Source: Lacihabitans sp. LS3-19 (GTDB lineage Bacteria; Bacteroidota; Bacteroidia; Cytophagales; Spirosomataceae). From it: DNA of 64,000 nucleotides. A program made the translations under genes and the position numbers. Within the stretch, counting starts at the first letter, position 1. Every line of letters starts with the position of its first letter. The stretch lies in the NCBI RefSeq assembly GCF_024343575.1, contig NZ_RJUA01000010.1:1-64000 (forward strand). Direction: 5' to 3'. The notes below the pieces were generated by a model. It saw nothing but the letters and a program-made list of their open reading frames with translations, searched no databases and had not been told where the DNA came from. Of the stretch, positions 15,092 through 24,162 are shown one piece after another.

Positions 15092-16614
15092 AAATCTATT
15101 TCTCACAAATATTGCTATTTTTAAGCCTTACTGCTTTTGCAAATGAAAAAGACAGTACACAAAATAAGGTAGCACTTTGGGGGGATTTCAAAAGCACCAA
15201 TATTGTTTATAATCCTGATATTAACCCATTTGTATATTATCCAAAAATAGCTAGTCAGAATTACTTAGACTTAAATTTCGCCTACCAAAGATTCCAAGCT
15301 GGTTTCAGATTAGAAAGTTACTGGCCAGCTTTAGTTGGAATGCCTAATGAACTAAAAGGCTGGGGATTAGCCAACAAGTTTGTTAGGTACCAATCAAAAA
15401 ACTTTAGCCTCGGCCTTGGCAATCATTATGAGCAATTTGGCAATGGTTTGATATTTAAAACCCAAGAACAAAGGGCCTTAGGCATGGACAATTCTTTGGA
15501 CGGAATATGGGGAAATTTTCGATTGAAAAATGTAAAAATCAAAATAATATCAGGCAAACAGCGGATTGGATTTAGACATGCAGCAGGATGGCTGACTGGG
15601 ATAGATTTTGAAAACAAAATCAAAATATCAAAAACTACCTTAAGTATTGGATTAAGTCAAATTTGGAAAAATGAAGCTTATCTTGGCACCAATGAAGCTA
15701 TAAAGCAAAATGTATTTGCCAGCTCGGCAAGAGCTGAAGTGCAAAAAGGAAATTTCAAAAGTCAAATAGAATCCGCAATAAAAAGCTCAGATGCCGCAAT
15801 TATCAACAGATACAGCACCGAAATCGGCTCAGCGATAATATGGAACACAGAATGGATAAAAGGCAATACCTCTTATTTAGCTCAAATAAAACGCACAAAA
15901 AACATGGACTTTAGGTCAGAACGAGGCCAAACGCAAAATACGGCGATCGTCAATTATATTCCTAACTTTACAAAAATCCATACTTACAGACTCCTAACCT
16001 TATATCCTTCCGCATCCCAAGTTTTGGGTGAAATCGGTGGGCAAATTGAAGTCTCCAAATATTTGAATTCGGGCAGTAGTATAACAATAAATTTAGCAGC
16101 TTATGATCAGCCAAAAAATCTGTCTTTGGAAAATAGCTATGATAAAAAACTGTACCGAGAAGCCGTTGTTGAGTTTGAAAAAGAACTTTCAGAAAACAGC
16201 AAATTGAATCTATTAGCAAATTACGCTCATTTTAATAAAGGCATAGTTTTGGGCGGTTTCAATGAAATCATCAAATTCCAAACGGTAGTAGCTGATTGGT
16301 CATTTAAAATCAATAAAAACCTCAGCATCAATACACAAGCCCAACATTTACACACCCAACAAGACAAAGGTTCTTGGGCAATGGCTTTGTTGGATTTAAG
16401 AATAAAATCAAAAGTTTCTGTGTATTTTTCGGATGAATACAATTATTCAAGAAGCCATAATTATTACCATATGGGCAGTAATTTAAATCTTGGCTCAAAA
16501 AGCATTGGTCTAAGTTATGGAAAAGTTAGAGAAGGGCTCTTTTGTGTCGGAGGCATTTGTCAGATAATTCCCGAGTACCAGGGGTTAAATTTGAGTGTTA
16601 CAACCAGGTTTTGA
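15088..16614 (+). CDS. DUF6029-like outer-membrane beta-barrel protein
   Basis: 508 residues with a short signal peptide (IYFSQILLFLSLTAFA) followed by many alternating amphipathic strands ending in a Phe (VTTRF), the usual C-terminal residue of outer-membrane barrels. The stretches GLGNHYEQFGNGLIFKT and DNSLDGIWGNFR resemble the DUF6029 family of Bacteroidota, whose substrate is unknown. It is coupled to the preceding thioredoxin-like gene by an ATGA overlap. No Cys pair explains that coupling directly, apart from CVGGIC near the C-terminus, which could be a redox-active pair. Confidence 0.75.
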   Translation: MKIYFSQILLFLSLTAFANEKDSTQNKVALWGDFKSTNIVYNPDINPFVYYPKIASQNYLDLNFAYQRFQAGFRLESYWPALVGMPNELKGWGLANKFVRYQSKNFSLGLGNHYEQFGNGLIFKTQEQRALGMDNSLDGIWGNFRLKNVKIKIISGKQRIGFRHAAGWLTGIDFENKIKISKTTLSIGLSQIWKNEAYLGTNEAIKQNVFASSARAEVQKGNFKSQIESAIKSSDAAIINRYSTEIGSAIIWNTEWIKGNTSYLAQIKRTKNMDFRSERGQTQNTAIVNYIPNFTKIHTYRLLTLYPSASQVLGEIGGQIEVSKYLNSGSSITINLAAYDQPKNLSLENSYDKKLYREAVVEFEKELSENSKLNLLANYAHFNKGIVLGGFNEIIKFQTVVADWSFKINKNLSINTQAQHLHTQQDKGSWAMALLDLRIKSKVSVYFSDEYNYSRSHNYYHMGSNLNLGSKSIGLSYGKVREGLFCVGGICQIIPEYQGLNLSVTTRF

Positions 16615-16675
16615 ATTAACAATTTCATAATATTTGCAACATATTCAGATAATATTAAATATCGAAATTTGTAGC

Positions 16676-16846
16676 ATGAATAAAAGAATATACGGCTTCA
16701 AAGCCACGCTACAAAACAATCCAAAGTTCGAGATTATCTCAGAAAGCTCTACAAAAATGGACTACTCCGAAAACCTTTTAAGTCCTGAAGATTTCGATTT
16801 CAATGATTACGAAGAAACAGAATATGATTCTTTAGAGGACAAGTAA
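16676..16846 (+). CDS. Small acidic hypothetical protein
   Basis: 56 residues from the ATG at 16676; an upstream in-frame TTG at 16634 is less plausible. The N-terminus is basic (NKRIYGFKATLQNN) and the C-terminal third strongly acidic (SPEDFDFNDYEETEYDSLEDK). There is no signal peptide or membrane segment. It follows the DUF6029 gene by 61 bp on the same strand and may share its transcript. Family not recognised; coding is supported only by a proper start, composition and position. Confidence 0.5.
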   Translation: MNKRIYGFKATLQNNPKFEIISESSTKMDYSENLLSPEDFDFNDYEETEYDSLEDK

Positions 16847-16979
16847 GGGAGGTTATTTGGTTTATTAGTGTATTTGTTATTGGTAAAATAGTGTATTTGT
16901 TATTGGTATATTAGGGTATTTGTTATTGGTTTATTAGGGTATTTGTTATTGGTTTCCATTTAGCTACAGGGAGGTTATT
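16847..16979. repeat. 23-bp minisatellite flanked by an 11-bp direct repeat
   Basis: Four tandem 23-bp units occupy 16860-16951; each ends in the core TGTATTTGTTATTG or GGTATTTGTTATTG, and the first six bases of the unit vary. The array is bracketed by the direct repeat GGGAGGTTATT at 16847-16857 and 16969-16979. It lies between the convergent ends of the small acidic gene and mutS and encodes nothing evident. Confidence 0.9.
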
Positions 16980-17112
16980 GATACTTTTTTCCTAAATCGC
17001 TGGTTTATTTCAAAGTAATATTTAAAGTTTCTTTTAGATATTTTTAAAGCCTTTTCGAATTATCTTTCTAAACTTTTTTCCATAAAAATCAACCTAAATA
17101 TTTTTTAAAACC

Positions 17113-19728
17113 CTACTTAGAAAGCATCCGTTTTAACTCATTCAATTTCAACAAAGCCTCGATTGGCGACATGGTGTTTACATCCAGTTCGTTGATTTTT
17201 GTTTTTATTTCCTCTCCTATCGTATCCACTGGGTCGAAGAAACTCAATTGGAAATTGTTTTTTGGAGCTTCTTTGATTTTCTCCTTATTGTTTTCTTTGA
17301 TATGATCTTTTTCCAAATGATGCAGGATTTCATTGGCCCGCAAAACCACCGTTTGTGGCATTCCGGCTATTTGGGCCACATGTATACCAAAACTATGTTC
17401 GCTTCCGCCCTCTTTTAGTTTTCTCAAAAACACCACCTTCCCGTTCAGTTCCTTTACCGAAACATTAAAGTTCTTTATGCGTTTGAAATCCTCCGTAAGT
17501 TGATTTAATTCGTGGTAATGTGTCGCAAATAGCGTCCATGGCTTAAATTTGGCGTGATTATGCAAATATTCCGCAATGCTCCAAGCTATACTTACACCAT
17601 CATACGTACTAGTGCCACGGCCTATTTCGTCCATAATGACCAAACTTCTGTCGCTCAGGTTATTTAGAATAGAGGATGTTTCTATCATCTCAACCATAAA
17701 AGTACTTTCTCCGCGAGACAAATTATCGCTAGCTCCTACCCTTGTAAAAATCTTATCTACAAGACCTATTTCTGCTTGAGTAGCTGGCACATAAGAACCA
17801 ATTTGAGCCATCAGGGCTATCAAAGCAGTCTGACGCAAAAGGGCAGATTTTCCCGCCATGTTTGGTCCTGTTATGATGATAATTTGTTGTTCTTGGTCAT
17901 CGAGATAAAGGTCATTGGGAACATAAGATTCACCCAAAGGCAATTGCTGCTCTATAACCGGATGGCGACCATCTTTTATATCTATAACCTTTCCTTCAGT
18001 CACTTGTGGCTTACAATATTTGTTTTTTCGAGCCACATGTGCAAATGATAACAGGGCATCAATCGTAGAAATCACCCTGGCATTTTGCTGAATTTGAGCA
18101 ACAAACTCAGTAGCTGTAATCACCAAATTGTTAAAAATCTTAAACTCTATCTCGAATATTTTGCTCTCTGCCGTAAGTATCTTTTCTTCATATATCTTCA
18201 ATTCCTCTGTGATATATCTCTCTGCATTTACCAAAGTTTGCTTTCTTATCCATTCTGGTGGCACTTTGGTTTTGTGAGCATTTGAAACCTCCAAATAATA
18301 CCCAAATACCTTATTAAAAGCAATTTTTAAAGAAGGAATAGCCGTTCGTTCCGACTCTCTATTTTGCAAATCCACCAAATAGTCTTTTCCTGAAAATGCA
18401 ATTTTGTGTAGCTCATCCAAGTCGGTATCTACACCTGTGCAAATCATGCCTCCTCCATTGCTGAGCATAGGTGCGTCATCGCGTAGTTCAGCAGTGATTT
18501 TATCAATCAAAAACTTACAATCGCTTAATTGATTAATGTATTTTTCAAGAACTTTGTTCTCGTTAACTTTTTTCCCTAAAAGTTCTTTTATAGGTTCTAT
18601 TTGCAACAAAGCCCTTTTTAGTTGTACCAACTCCCTCGGACTTATTCGTCTAACAGCAACTTTAGAAACCAAACGTTCCAAATCCCCAATGGGCTTCAAT
18701 ACCTGACTCAAATCTGACAAAATATCTTCATCTTGCAGAAACATCTCAACCGTATCTAGCCGCTCCTCTATGGGCTTTTTTTCTTTGAGCGGAAGTACCA
18801 TCCACTTTCTTAAAAGCCTCGCTCCCATTGGCGTATGGGTATGGTCAAGGATATCTATCAAAGGCACACCACCCTCAAATTGGGCATAAATCAACTCCAA
18901 ATTCCTGATTGTAAACCTATCTAGCCAGACATATTTTTCTTCGTCTAAGCGTGTCAGACTACTCACATGATTGATTTCTTTGTGCTCAGTATCAGCCAAA
19001 TACTGCAATATAACCCCAGCAGCAGTTACGCCTTCTTTTAAATTTTCAATACCAAATCCTTTCAGTGAGTTGGTTTTAAAATGCCCTACCAAAAGATTGT
19101 AAGCAAAATCAAAAGAATAGGCCCAATCGTCGAAAGTATAAGTATTGTATTTATCGCCAAATATCATTTCAAACCTTGCCTTGTGCTTTTTGCAATACAA
19201 GATTTCGGCTGGACTAAAACCCTGAATCAATTTATCAATATAGGCCAGCGAACCCTCTGTTGTGAAAAATTCACCCGTAGAAATATCCAAAAATGCGACA
19301 CCTAGATAATCGTCAGATGCAAAATGAATGGAAGCTAAATAGTTGTTGTGTTTTAGATCTAGGACATTATCATTATAAGAAACGCCTGGGGTTACCAGCT
19401 CAGTTACGCCCCTTTTTACGATACCTTTGGCTTGACTTGGATCTTCCAATTGATCACAAATAGCAACCCTTTGTCCTGCCCTGACTAGTTTAGGAAGGTA
19501 ATTATCTAAAGAATGATGCGGAAAACCTGCCAATTCTTCATGTGCCCCACCATTGTTTCGCCTTGTCAAAACAATTCCCAAAATTTTAGAGGCTTTTATG
19601 GCGTCTTCACCAAAAGTCTCATAAAAATCGCCTACCCTAAAGAGCAACATTGCTCCTGGGTACTTTACTTTAATCTGATTGTATTGTTTTGAAAGTGGGG
19701 TTTCCTTTGGGGCGGCTGGTTTTGCCAT
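17113..19728 (-). CDS. mutS: DNA mismatch repair protein MutS
   Basis: 871 residues, normal length for MutS. The mismatch-recognition motif is FYE at residues 35-37 (GDFYETF). The connector, lever and clamp domains follow ([19 protein letters not shown]), then the ATPase domain with Walker A GPNMAGKS at 621-628, Walker B ([12 protein letters not shown]) and ATHYHEL. The C-terminus carries the short dimer/tetramer region ([16 protein letters not shown]). It binds base mismatches and small loops and recruits MutL, which is not in this window. It is transcribed alone, divergent from the epimerase gene. Confidence 0.98.
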   Translation of the reverse strand: MAKPAAPKETPLSKQYNQIKVKYPGAMLLFRVGDFYETFGEDAIKASKILGIVLTRRNNGGAHEELAGFPHHSLDNYLPKLVRAGQRVAICDQLEDPSQAKGIVKRGVTELVTPGVSYNDNVLDLKHNNYLASIHFASDDYLGVAFLDISTGEFFTTEGSLAYIDKLIQGFSPAEILYCKKHKARFEMIFGDKYNTYTFDDWAYSFDFAYNLLVGHFKTNSLKGFGIENLKEGVTAAGVILQYLADTEHKEINHVSSLTRLDEEKYVWLDRFTIRNLELIYAQFEGGVPLIDILDHTHTPMGARLLRKWMVLPLKEKKPIEERLDTVEMFLQDEDILSDLSQVLKPIGDLERLVSKVAVRRISPRELVQLKRALLQIEPIKELLGKKVNENKVLEKYINQLSDCKFLIDKITAELRDDAPMLSNGGGMICTGVDTDLDELHKIAFSGKDYLVDLQNRESERTAIPSLKIAFNKVFGYYLEVSNAHKTKVPPEWIRKQTLVNAERYITEELKIYEEKILTAESKIFEIEFKIFNNLVITATEFVAQIQQNARVISTIDALLSFAHVARKNKYCKPQVTEGKVIDIKDGRHPVIEQQLPLGESYVPNDLYLDDQEQQIIIITGPNMAGKSALLRQTALIALMAQIGSYVPATQAEIGLVDKIFTRVGASDNLSRGESTFMVEMIETSSILNNLSDRSLVIMDEIGRGTSTYDGVSIAWSIAEYLHNHAKFKPWTLFATHYHELNQLTEDFKRIKNFNVSVKELNGKVVFLRKLKEGGSEHSFGIHVAQIAGMPQTVVLRANEILHHLEKDHIKENNKEKIKEAPKNNFQLSFFDPVDTIGEEIKTKINELDVNTMSPIEALLKLNELKRMLSK

Positions 19729-19780
19729 ATTTCTTTAAAAAATAATATTTCTTTATAGATTTACTCACCTCAAAATTATA

Positions 19781-19788
19781 TAAATTTG
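19781..19788 (+). promoter_or_regulatory. Bacteroidota -7 promoter element upstream of mce
   Basis: TAAATTTG matches the Bacteroidota -7 consensus TAnnTTTG exactly and lies 41 bp before the epimerase ATG. No clear -33 TTTG was found at the usual spacing, so confidence is moderate. Confidence 0.45.
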
Positions 19789-19828
19789 TTCGGAATTAGG
19801 CCTCAATTACCGAAAATTATCATAAATA

Positions 19829-20230
19829 ATGCTTAAAATAGAACATATTGGAATAGCCGTAAAAAACCTTGAGGCATCTAATGAGATATTTAGAAAACTG
19901 TTTAACAAAGCTCACTACAAAGAAGAAGCAGTAGAAACAGAAGGGGTAAAAACGTCTTTTTTTGCATTGTCTGATTCAAAAATTGAGCTTTTAGAAGCAA
20001 CAAGAGAAGATAGTCCCATAGCCAAGTTTATTGAAAAAAGGGGCGAAGGAATACATCATATAGCGTTCGAAGTTGAAGACATCTATTCAGAAATGAAAAG
20101 ATTGGAAAACGAGGGTTTTATTCTCTTAAATACGGAACCAAAAAACGGGGCAGACAACAAATTGGTGTGTTTTTTACATCCAAAAAATACCAATGGTGTT
20201 TTGATAGAACTTTGTCAAGAAAAAAAATAA
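19829..20230 (+). CDS. mce: Methylmalonyl-CoA epimerase
   Basis: 133 residues with the vicinal-oxygen-chelate fold typical of methylmalonyl-CoA epimerase: metal-binding His in IEHIGIAVKNLE, a second ligand region at GEGIHHIAFEVEDI, and the C-terminal Glu in GVLIELCQ. It interconverts the R and S forms of methylmalonyl-CoA, linking propionyl-CoA metabolism with succinyl-CoA. The mutase and propionyl-CoA carboxylase genes are not in the window. It probably has its own promoter, and the next gene starts after 85 bp. Confidence 0.93.
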   Translation: MLKIEHIGIAVKNLEASNEIFRKLFNKAHYKEEAVETEGVKTSFFALSDSKIELLEATREDSPIAKFIEKRGEGIHHIAFEVEDIYSEMKRLENEGFILLNTEPKNGADNKLVCFLHPKNTNGVLIELCQEKK

Positions 20231-20274
20231 ATGCCTAAATTTTGAAAATAAAAAGGTAATAAGCCGTTTTGTTT

Positions 20275-20282
20275 TAAATTTG
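20275..20282 (+). promoter_or_regulatory. -7 promoter element of the glycan gene group
   Basis: TAAATTTG, an exact TAnnTTTG match, lies 33 bp before the GTG start of the WbsX-like gene. This suggests the glycan genes are transcribed separately from mce. Confidence 0.45.
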
Positions 20283-20315
20283 TAGCTTTTATTAGAAAAG
20301 TTCAAAAATCTCAGC

Positions 20316-21404
20316 GTGGTTACAGACAAAACTTTAAGAGCACTTGCCGTAGTTTTACCCCAATTTCACCCTATTCCCGAAAACGACAAATGGTGGGGAA
20401 AAGGATTCACGGAATGGACCAATGTAACCAAAGCTCTGCCGAGATTTAAGGGTCACTATCAGCCTCACCTTCCAGCTGACTTGGGTTTTTATGATATGAG
20501 ATTACTACAATCTCTTATAGATCAGGCTCAAATGGCCAAAGACCATAACATTTCGGGTTTTTGTTTTTATCACTATTGGTTTAATGGCGAAAGGCTTTTA
20601 GAAACACCAATTAAGAAAATTCTTGCTTCAGATAAACCTGATTTCCCGTTTATGTTGGCTTGGGCCAATGAAAACTGGTCTCGTCGATGGGATGGCCAAG
20701 ACAAAGAGGTTTTGATGGAGCAAAATTATACCCCTGAGGATCATGCCGCACATGCAAAATATCTTTGTGAAAACGAATTTAAAGACCCTAGATATATTAA
20801 AATAGGCGGAAAACCTTTCTTTCTTTTTTACAATTCGCATATTATTCCCAATCTCAAAGAAACTATAGCTATATGGCGGGCAGAAGTGAAAAAACATGGA
20901 TTTGAAGATATCTATTTAGGTGGCATAAAAACTTCCGCAAGTCATATTCCTGACGCTAAAGAAATGGGTTTTGATGTAGTTATAGAATGGCAACCAGATT
21001 GGGAAAATCTAAATATTATTCCGAGCCTTTGGGATAGAATCAAAAATAAACTCTCTTTGGGTGAAACTTACAGAAAGATTGATTTTGAGGAGGTTGTAAA
21101 TAGAATGAAAGCAAAAAAATGTCCATCTATGAAACACTTCCACTGTGTGGTACCTGGATGGGACAACAGTGCTCGCCGAAAAAACAATGCCTTTATAATG
21201 GACAATGCCACTCCGGATTTGTACGGCAATTGGCTCGAAAGTGTTTGCGAAAATGCAGAGGTGTATTCAGAGGAAGAAAACTTTGTTTTCATAAATGCTT
21301 GGAACGAATGGGCGGAAGGAAATCATTTGGAGCCTGATAAAAAATGGGGCAAGGCTTTTTTAGAAAAAACTAAAGAAATATTGAGTAAATACACGAATAA
21401 ATGA
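20316..21404 (+). CDS. WbsX-like glycan-biosynthesis protein (GH99-like domain)
   Basis: 362 residues, starting with GTG at 20316; no in-frame ATG lies nearby and the conserved region begins within ten codons. It shows the WbsX / glycoside-hydrolase-99-like signature: VVLPQFHPIPENDKWWGKGFTEW near the N-terminus (broken here for length: VVLPQFHPIPEND, then WWGKGFTEWTNV), FCFYHYWFNGERLLE, WANENWSRRWDG and the C-terminal NAWNEWAEGNHLEPD. These proteins occur in O-antigen and capsule clusters, and their exact reaction is unsettled (glycosyltransferase or endo-mannanase-like hydrolase). It overlaps the next gene by ATGA, so they are co-translated. Confidence 0.88.
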   Translation: MVTDKTLRALAVVLPQFHPIPENDKWWGKGFTEWTNVTKALPRFKGHYQPHLPADLGFYDMRLLQSLIDQAQMAKDHNISGFCFYHYWFNGERLLETPIKKILASDKPDFPFMLAWANENWSRRWDGQDKEVLMEQNYTPEDHAAHAKYLCENEFKDPRYIKIGGKPFFLFYNSHIIPNLKETIAIWRAEVKKHGFEDIYLGGIKTSASHIPDAKEMGFDVVIEWQPDWENLNIIPSLWDRIKNKLSLGETYRKIDFEEVVNRMKAKKCPSMKHFHCVVPGWDNSARRKNNAFIMDNATPDLYGNWLESVCENAEVYSEEENFVFINAWNEWAEGNHLEPDKKWGKAFLEKTKEILSKYTNK

Positions 21405-22138
21405 TTTCGAAAAAAATTAAGGACCTGATCCAAAGTTTAGCTCATAGGTTTGGATATCATGTATTAAGCAAAAATTGTATATCAGGTGATATGACTTTGT
21501 TTTTGGAAGGAATCAAAAGCAGAGGTATTTCTCCAAAAAACATTCTAGACATCGGGGCTCACAAAGCCGATTGGAGTCTTTCTACTTCGGAGATTTTTCC
21601 TGATGCTGCCTTTTATATGATTGAGCCACAGGAAGAATTAAAACCTTTTATTGATTCTTTTTTAAAAAATCATAAAGGAGCTTGGTTTTTAGGCGGAGCT
21701 GGTGCTGAAAATGGAGAGTTGACATTGAGCGTTTGGGATGATTTTGCAGGCTCATCCTTTTTACTTCCCGAAGGACAAGAATCTGGCAAAAAACAAAGAA
21801 AAGTGCCGATTTATAGTGTTGATGGATTAATAGCAGAGGGTAAAATGCCGATCCCAGATATATGCAAAATAGATGTACAAGGCTTTGAGATTGAAGTACT
21901 TAAAGGTGCAAAATCCATTTTAGGCAAAACCGATATTTTTATATTAGAAGCATCTATGTTTAAATTTTCTCCAAATCAACCTTTATTACACGAAATCATA
22001 GATTATATGTGTAAAAATGGCTATGTCATTTATGATTTTGCAGGATTTGCCAACCGTCCCTTGGACAAAGCTTTGGGGCAATTAGACATTTGTTTTGTGC
22101 TGGAAAATAGTCCTTTAAGGCAAAACCATGGATGGTAA
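21401..22138 (+). CDS. FkbM-family SAM-dependent methyltransferase
   Basis: 245 residues. The SAM-binding motif is ILDIGAHKADWS, followed by FYMIEPQEE, and the FkbM-type motif IPDICKIDVQGFEIEVLKGA is clear. Members O-methylate sugars or polyketides, and in surface-glycan clusters they usually cap or decorate saccharides. Its start overlaps the stop of the WbsX-like gene (ATGA), strongly suggesting joint action on the same glycan. A 120-bp gap with a -7 element separates it from the next glycosyltransferase. Confidence 0.9.
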   Translation: MISKKIKDLIQSLAHRFGYHVLSKNCISGDMTLFLEGIKSRGISPKNILDIGAHKADWSLSTSEIFPDAAFYMIEPQEELKPFIDSFLKNHKGAWFLGGAGAENGELTLSVWDDFAGSSFLLPEGQESGKKQRKVPIYSVDGLIAEGKMPIPDICKIDVQGFEIEVLKGAKSILGKTDIFILEASMFKFSPNQPLLHEIIDYMCKNGYVIYDFAGFANRPLDKALGQLDICFVLENSPLRQNHGW

Positions 22139-22186
22139 AAATTATCAAAGGTTTTCAAAGACCTTTTTAAATCACCGAAAAACCTA

Positions 22187-22194
22187 TATTTTTG
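22187..22194 (+). promoter_or_regulatory. -7 promoter element upstream of glycosyltransferase
   Basis: TATTTTTG matches TAnnTTTG exactly, 64 bp before the ATG at 22259. It is likely a second promoter within the glycan group. Confidence 0.4.
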
Positions 22195-22258
22195 TGGCTT
22201 AATACATTAGCCGATTAAAATTTCAATTTAGCAGGAGTATAATAACAACAAAGAGTAG

Positions 22259-23137
22259 ATGCCAAAAGTAACCGTAATACTTCCAAACTATAACCACCAA
22301 GACTACATAGAGCAAAGGATAGAAAGTATTCTTAATCAAGACTTTAAAGACTTTGAACTCATCATATTAGACGATGCTTCCATAGATCAAAGCACCCAAA
22401 ATATTCGAAAATTTTTGGATGATTCTCGTATCAAGGAGTTCGTCATCAATGACCAAAACTCCGGATCGACTTTTGTCCAATGGGAAAAAGGTCTCCAAAT
22501 GGCCAAAGGCGAATATATTTGGATAGCAGAAAGTGATGATATGGCAGATAGGAGATTTTTGACGCAATTGATAGAAATTTTGGATAAAAATCAAAAAGTT
22601 GGCTTGGCATTTTGTCCCTCTATTTGGATAGATAAAGACGGAAAAAAAATCCTCGAACCAGACCATGAAGAAGATGCAGATTTTTGGCAAGGAAATAATT
22701 TGATTCAGAATGAATTTCTAGCTGGAAATTTAATTTATAATGCCAGTTCAGCAGTATTTAGAAAAAGCTTGATCAACAAAATTAATTTCTCGCAAATTGG
22801 CCAGTTTAAATATACCGGAGATTGGCTATTTTGGGTTCAATTATTATCCAATACACAGGTAAAAAGAATTGAAAAACGTCTAAATTACTTTAGAAGACAC
22901 GAAAATAATGTTTCGTTTAAATCTGACAGAGAGGGACTTCAATTTGTAGAAGGTATAAAAATCGCACTTTATATATTCAAACACTACCCTATTTCTTGGT
23001 CAAAAAAGCGTAAAACCATGCTATTTTGGACAAAAAAACTTTTTACATCTGATATAGTTGATAAAAGTGCTGTCTTGAAAAAAATGCCCTTTGAAGTTAA
23101 ACTTTACTTTAACTTTTTTAAACTTTTCGGCAAATAG
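22259..23137 (+). CDS. Family 2 glycosyltransferase
   Basis: 292 residues with a GT-A fold at the N-terminus: VTVILPNYNHQDYIEQ, the nucleotide-binding LIILDDASIDQS and a DxD-like site in WIAESDDMADRRF. The C-terminal half has GDWLFWVQLL and a YFRRHENNVS segment typical of GT2 enzymes that extend surface polysaccharides. There are no membrane helices, so it acts in the cytoplasm. The donor and acceptor sugars cannot be told from sequence. The next glycosyltransferase starts 4 bp after its stop. Confidence 0.92.
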   Translation: MPKVTVILPNYNHQDYIEQRIESILNQDFKDFELIILDDASIDQSTQNIRKFLDDSRIKEFVINDQNSGSTFVQWEKGLQMAKGEYIWIAESDDMADRRFLTQLIEILDKNQKVGLAFCPSIWIDKDGKKILEPDHEEDADFWQGNNLIQNEFLAGNLIYNASSAVFRKSLINKINFSQIGQFKYTGDWLFWVQLLSNTQVKRIEKRLNYFRRHENNVSFKSDREGLQFVEGIKIALYIFKHYPISWSKKRKTMLFWTKKLFTSDIVDKSAVLKKMPFEVKLYFNFFKLFGK

Positions 23138-23141
23138 GCCT

Positions 23142-24161
23142 ATGAAAGGGATATCAGTAATTATAGCCTGCTTCAATAGTGAAAAAGTAATCGGAATTAC
23201 GCTCAAACATCTGCAAGCCCAAACCAACACTGAGGGCATAGATTGGGAGATAATATTGGTTAATAACAACTCCTCAGACAGAACCGCTGAGGTAGCCAAA
23301 GAGATTTGGGACCAAAAACCTTTGGTTCCCCTAAAAATAGTTTTAGAAGAGAATGTTGGGGAAGCACATGCCAGACAAACAGGCATAAAAGCTGCCCAAT
23401 ATGAGATTTTAAGCATTGTTGATGATGACAATTGGGTATCTGATAATTGGATACACACGGTAAATTCCTATTTTGAGAACCCAAAGATTGGACTAATAGG
23501 ATGTGAAGGTATAGGAGAGTTTGAACAAACTCCACCAGCTTGGTTTGAAGAAAACAAAAACGCTTTTGCTATCGGCAGCCTTTATGATGGAGATTTTGTA
23601 GATATCACAGACCATGCATTGGTGCCAGGTGCTGGACTTTGTGTCAGGAAAAAAGTCTATGAGAAACTTTTTGAAATAAACTGGAAGCCATTTCTACAAG
23701 GTCGTGTCGGCAATAAGCAATCAGCCGGAGCAGATTCAGAAATGTGTTATATAACTAGGTTATTAGGATATAGGATATATTATTCTAACCAACTAAAATT
23801 CAAACACTTCACTGCAAGCCACAGAATTACTTGGGACAGATTAAAAAGAATGACAGAGGGCTTTGGGGAAGCGGATGTTTTCACACTACCTTACAAAATT
23901 TTATACGCAGAACAAACAGGCAACAAAAGCCTGCTAAATAATTTAAGAAAATATTGGTGGTTTAATTTTATTGGAAAAAAACTGAGCCTTTGGTCAAAAG
24001 ACCCTTTTCAATTTATCCAAGCCCAAGAATATTCTCAAAAACAGCTTATTAGAATAAGAAACAATGCGTTTTGTAAAGCAATTTGGGAAGAAAGTGTAAG
24101 ATTCGAGAAAAGTTTTGCTTACCTTCAAAAAATCGCGGAAAACAATACTTTAAATAAATGA
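23142..24161 (+). CDS. Family 2 glycosyltransferase
   Basis: 339 residues from the ATG at 23142, chosen over an upstream in-frame start at 23091 that would overlap the previous gene by 47 bp; KGISVIIACFNSE is the canonical GT2 beginning. The nucleotide-binding loop ILVNNNSSDRTAEVA and the DxD-like SIVDDDNW are present, with an acceptor-domain motif GAGLCVRKKVYEKL. Together with the preceding genes it forms a four-enzyme surface-glycan group lacking a visible flippase or polymerase, so this is an accessory rather than a complete locus. Confidence 0.92.
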   Translation: MKGISVIIACFNSEKVIGITLKHLQAQTNTEGIDWEIILVNNNSSDRTAEVAKEIWDQKPLVPLKIVLEENVGEAHARQTGIKAAQYEILSIVDDDNWVSDNWIHTVNSYFENPKIGLIGCEGIGEFEQTPPAWFEENKNAFAIGSLYDGDFVDITDHALVPGAGLCVRKKVYEKLFEINWKPFLQGRVGNKQSAGADSEMCYITRLLGYRIYYSNQLKFKHFTASHRITWDRLKRMTEGFGEADVFTLPYKILYAEQTGNKSLLNNLRKYWWFNFIGKKLSLWSKDPFQFIQAQEYSQKQLIRIRNNAFCKAIWEESVRFEKSFAYLQKIAENNTLNK

Positions 24162-24162
24162 A

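Noticed and set aside
23021-23535. Minus-strand frames opposite the two glycosyltransferases
   Set aside because: They are antisense to conserved GT2 cores and have no family features of their own.
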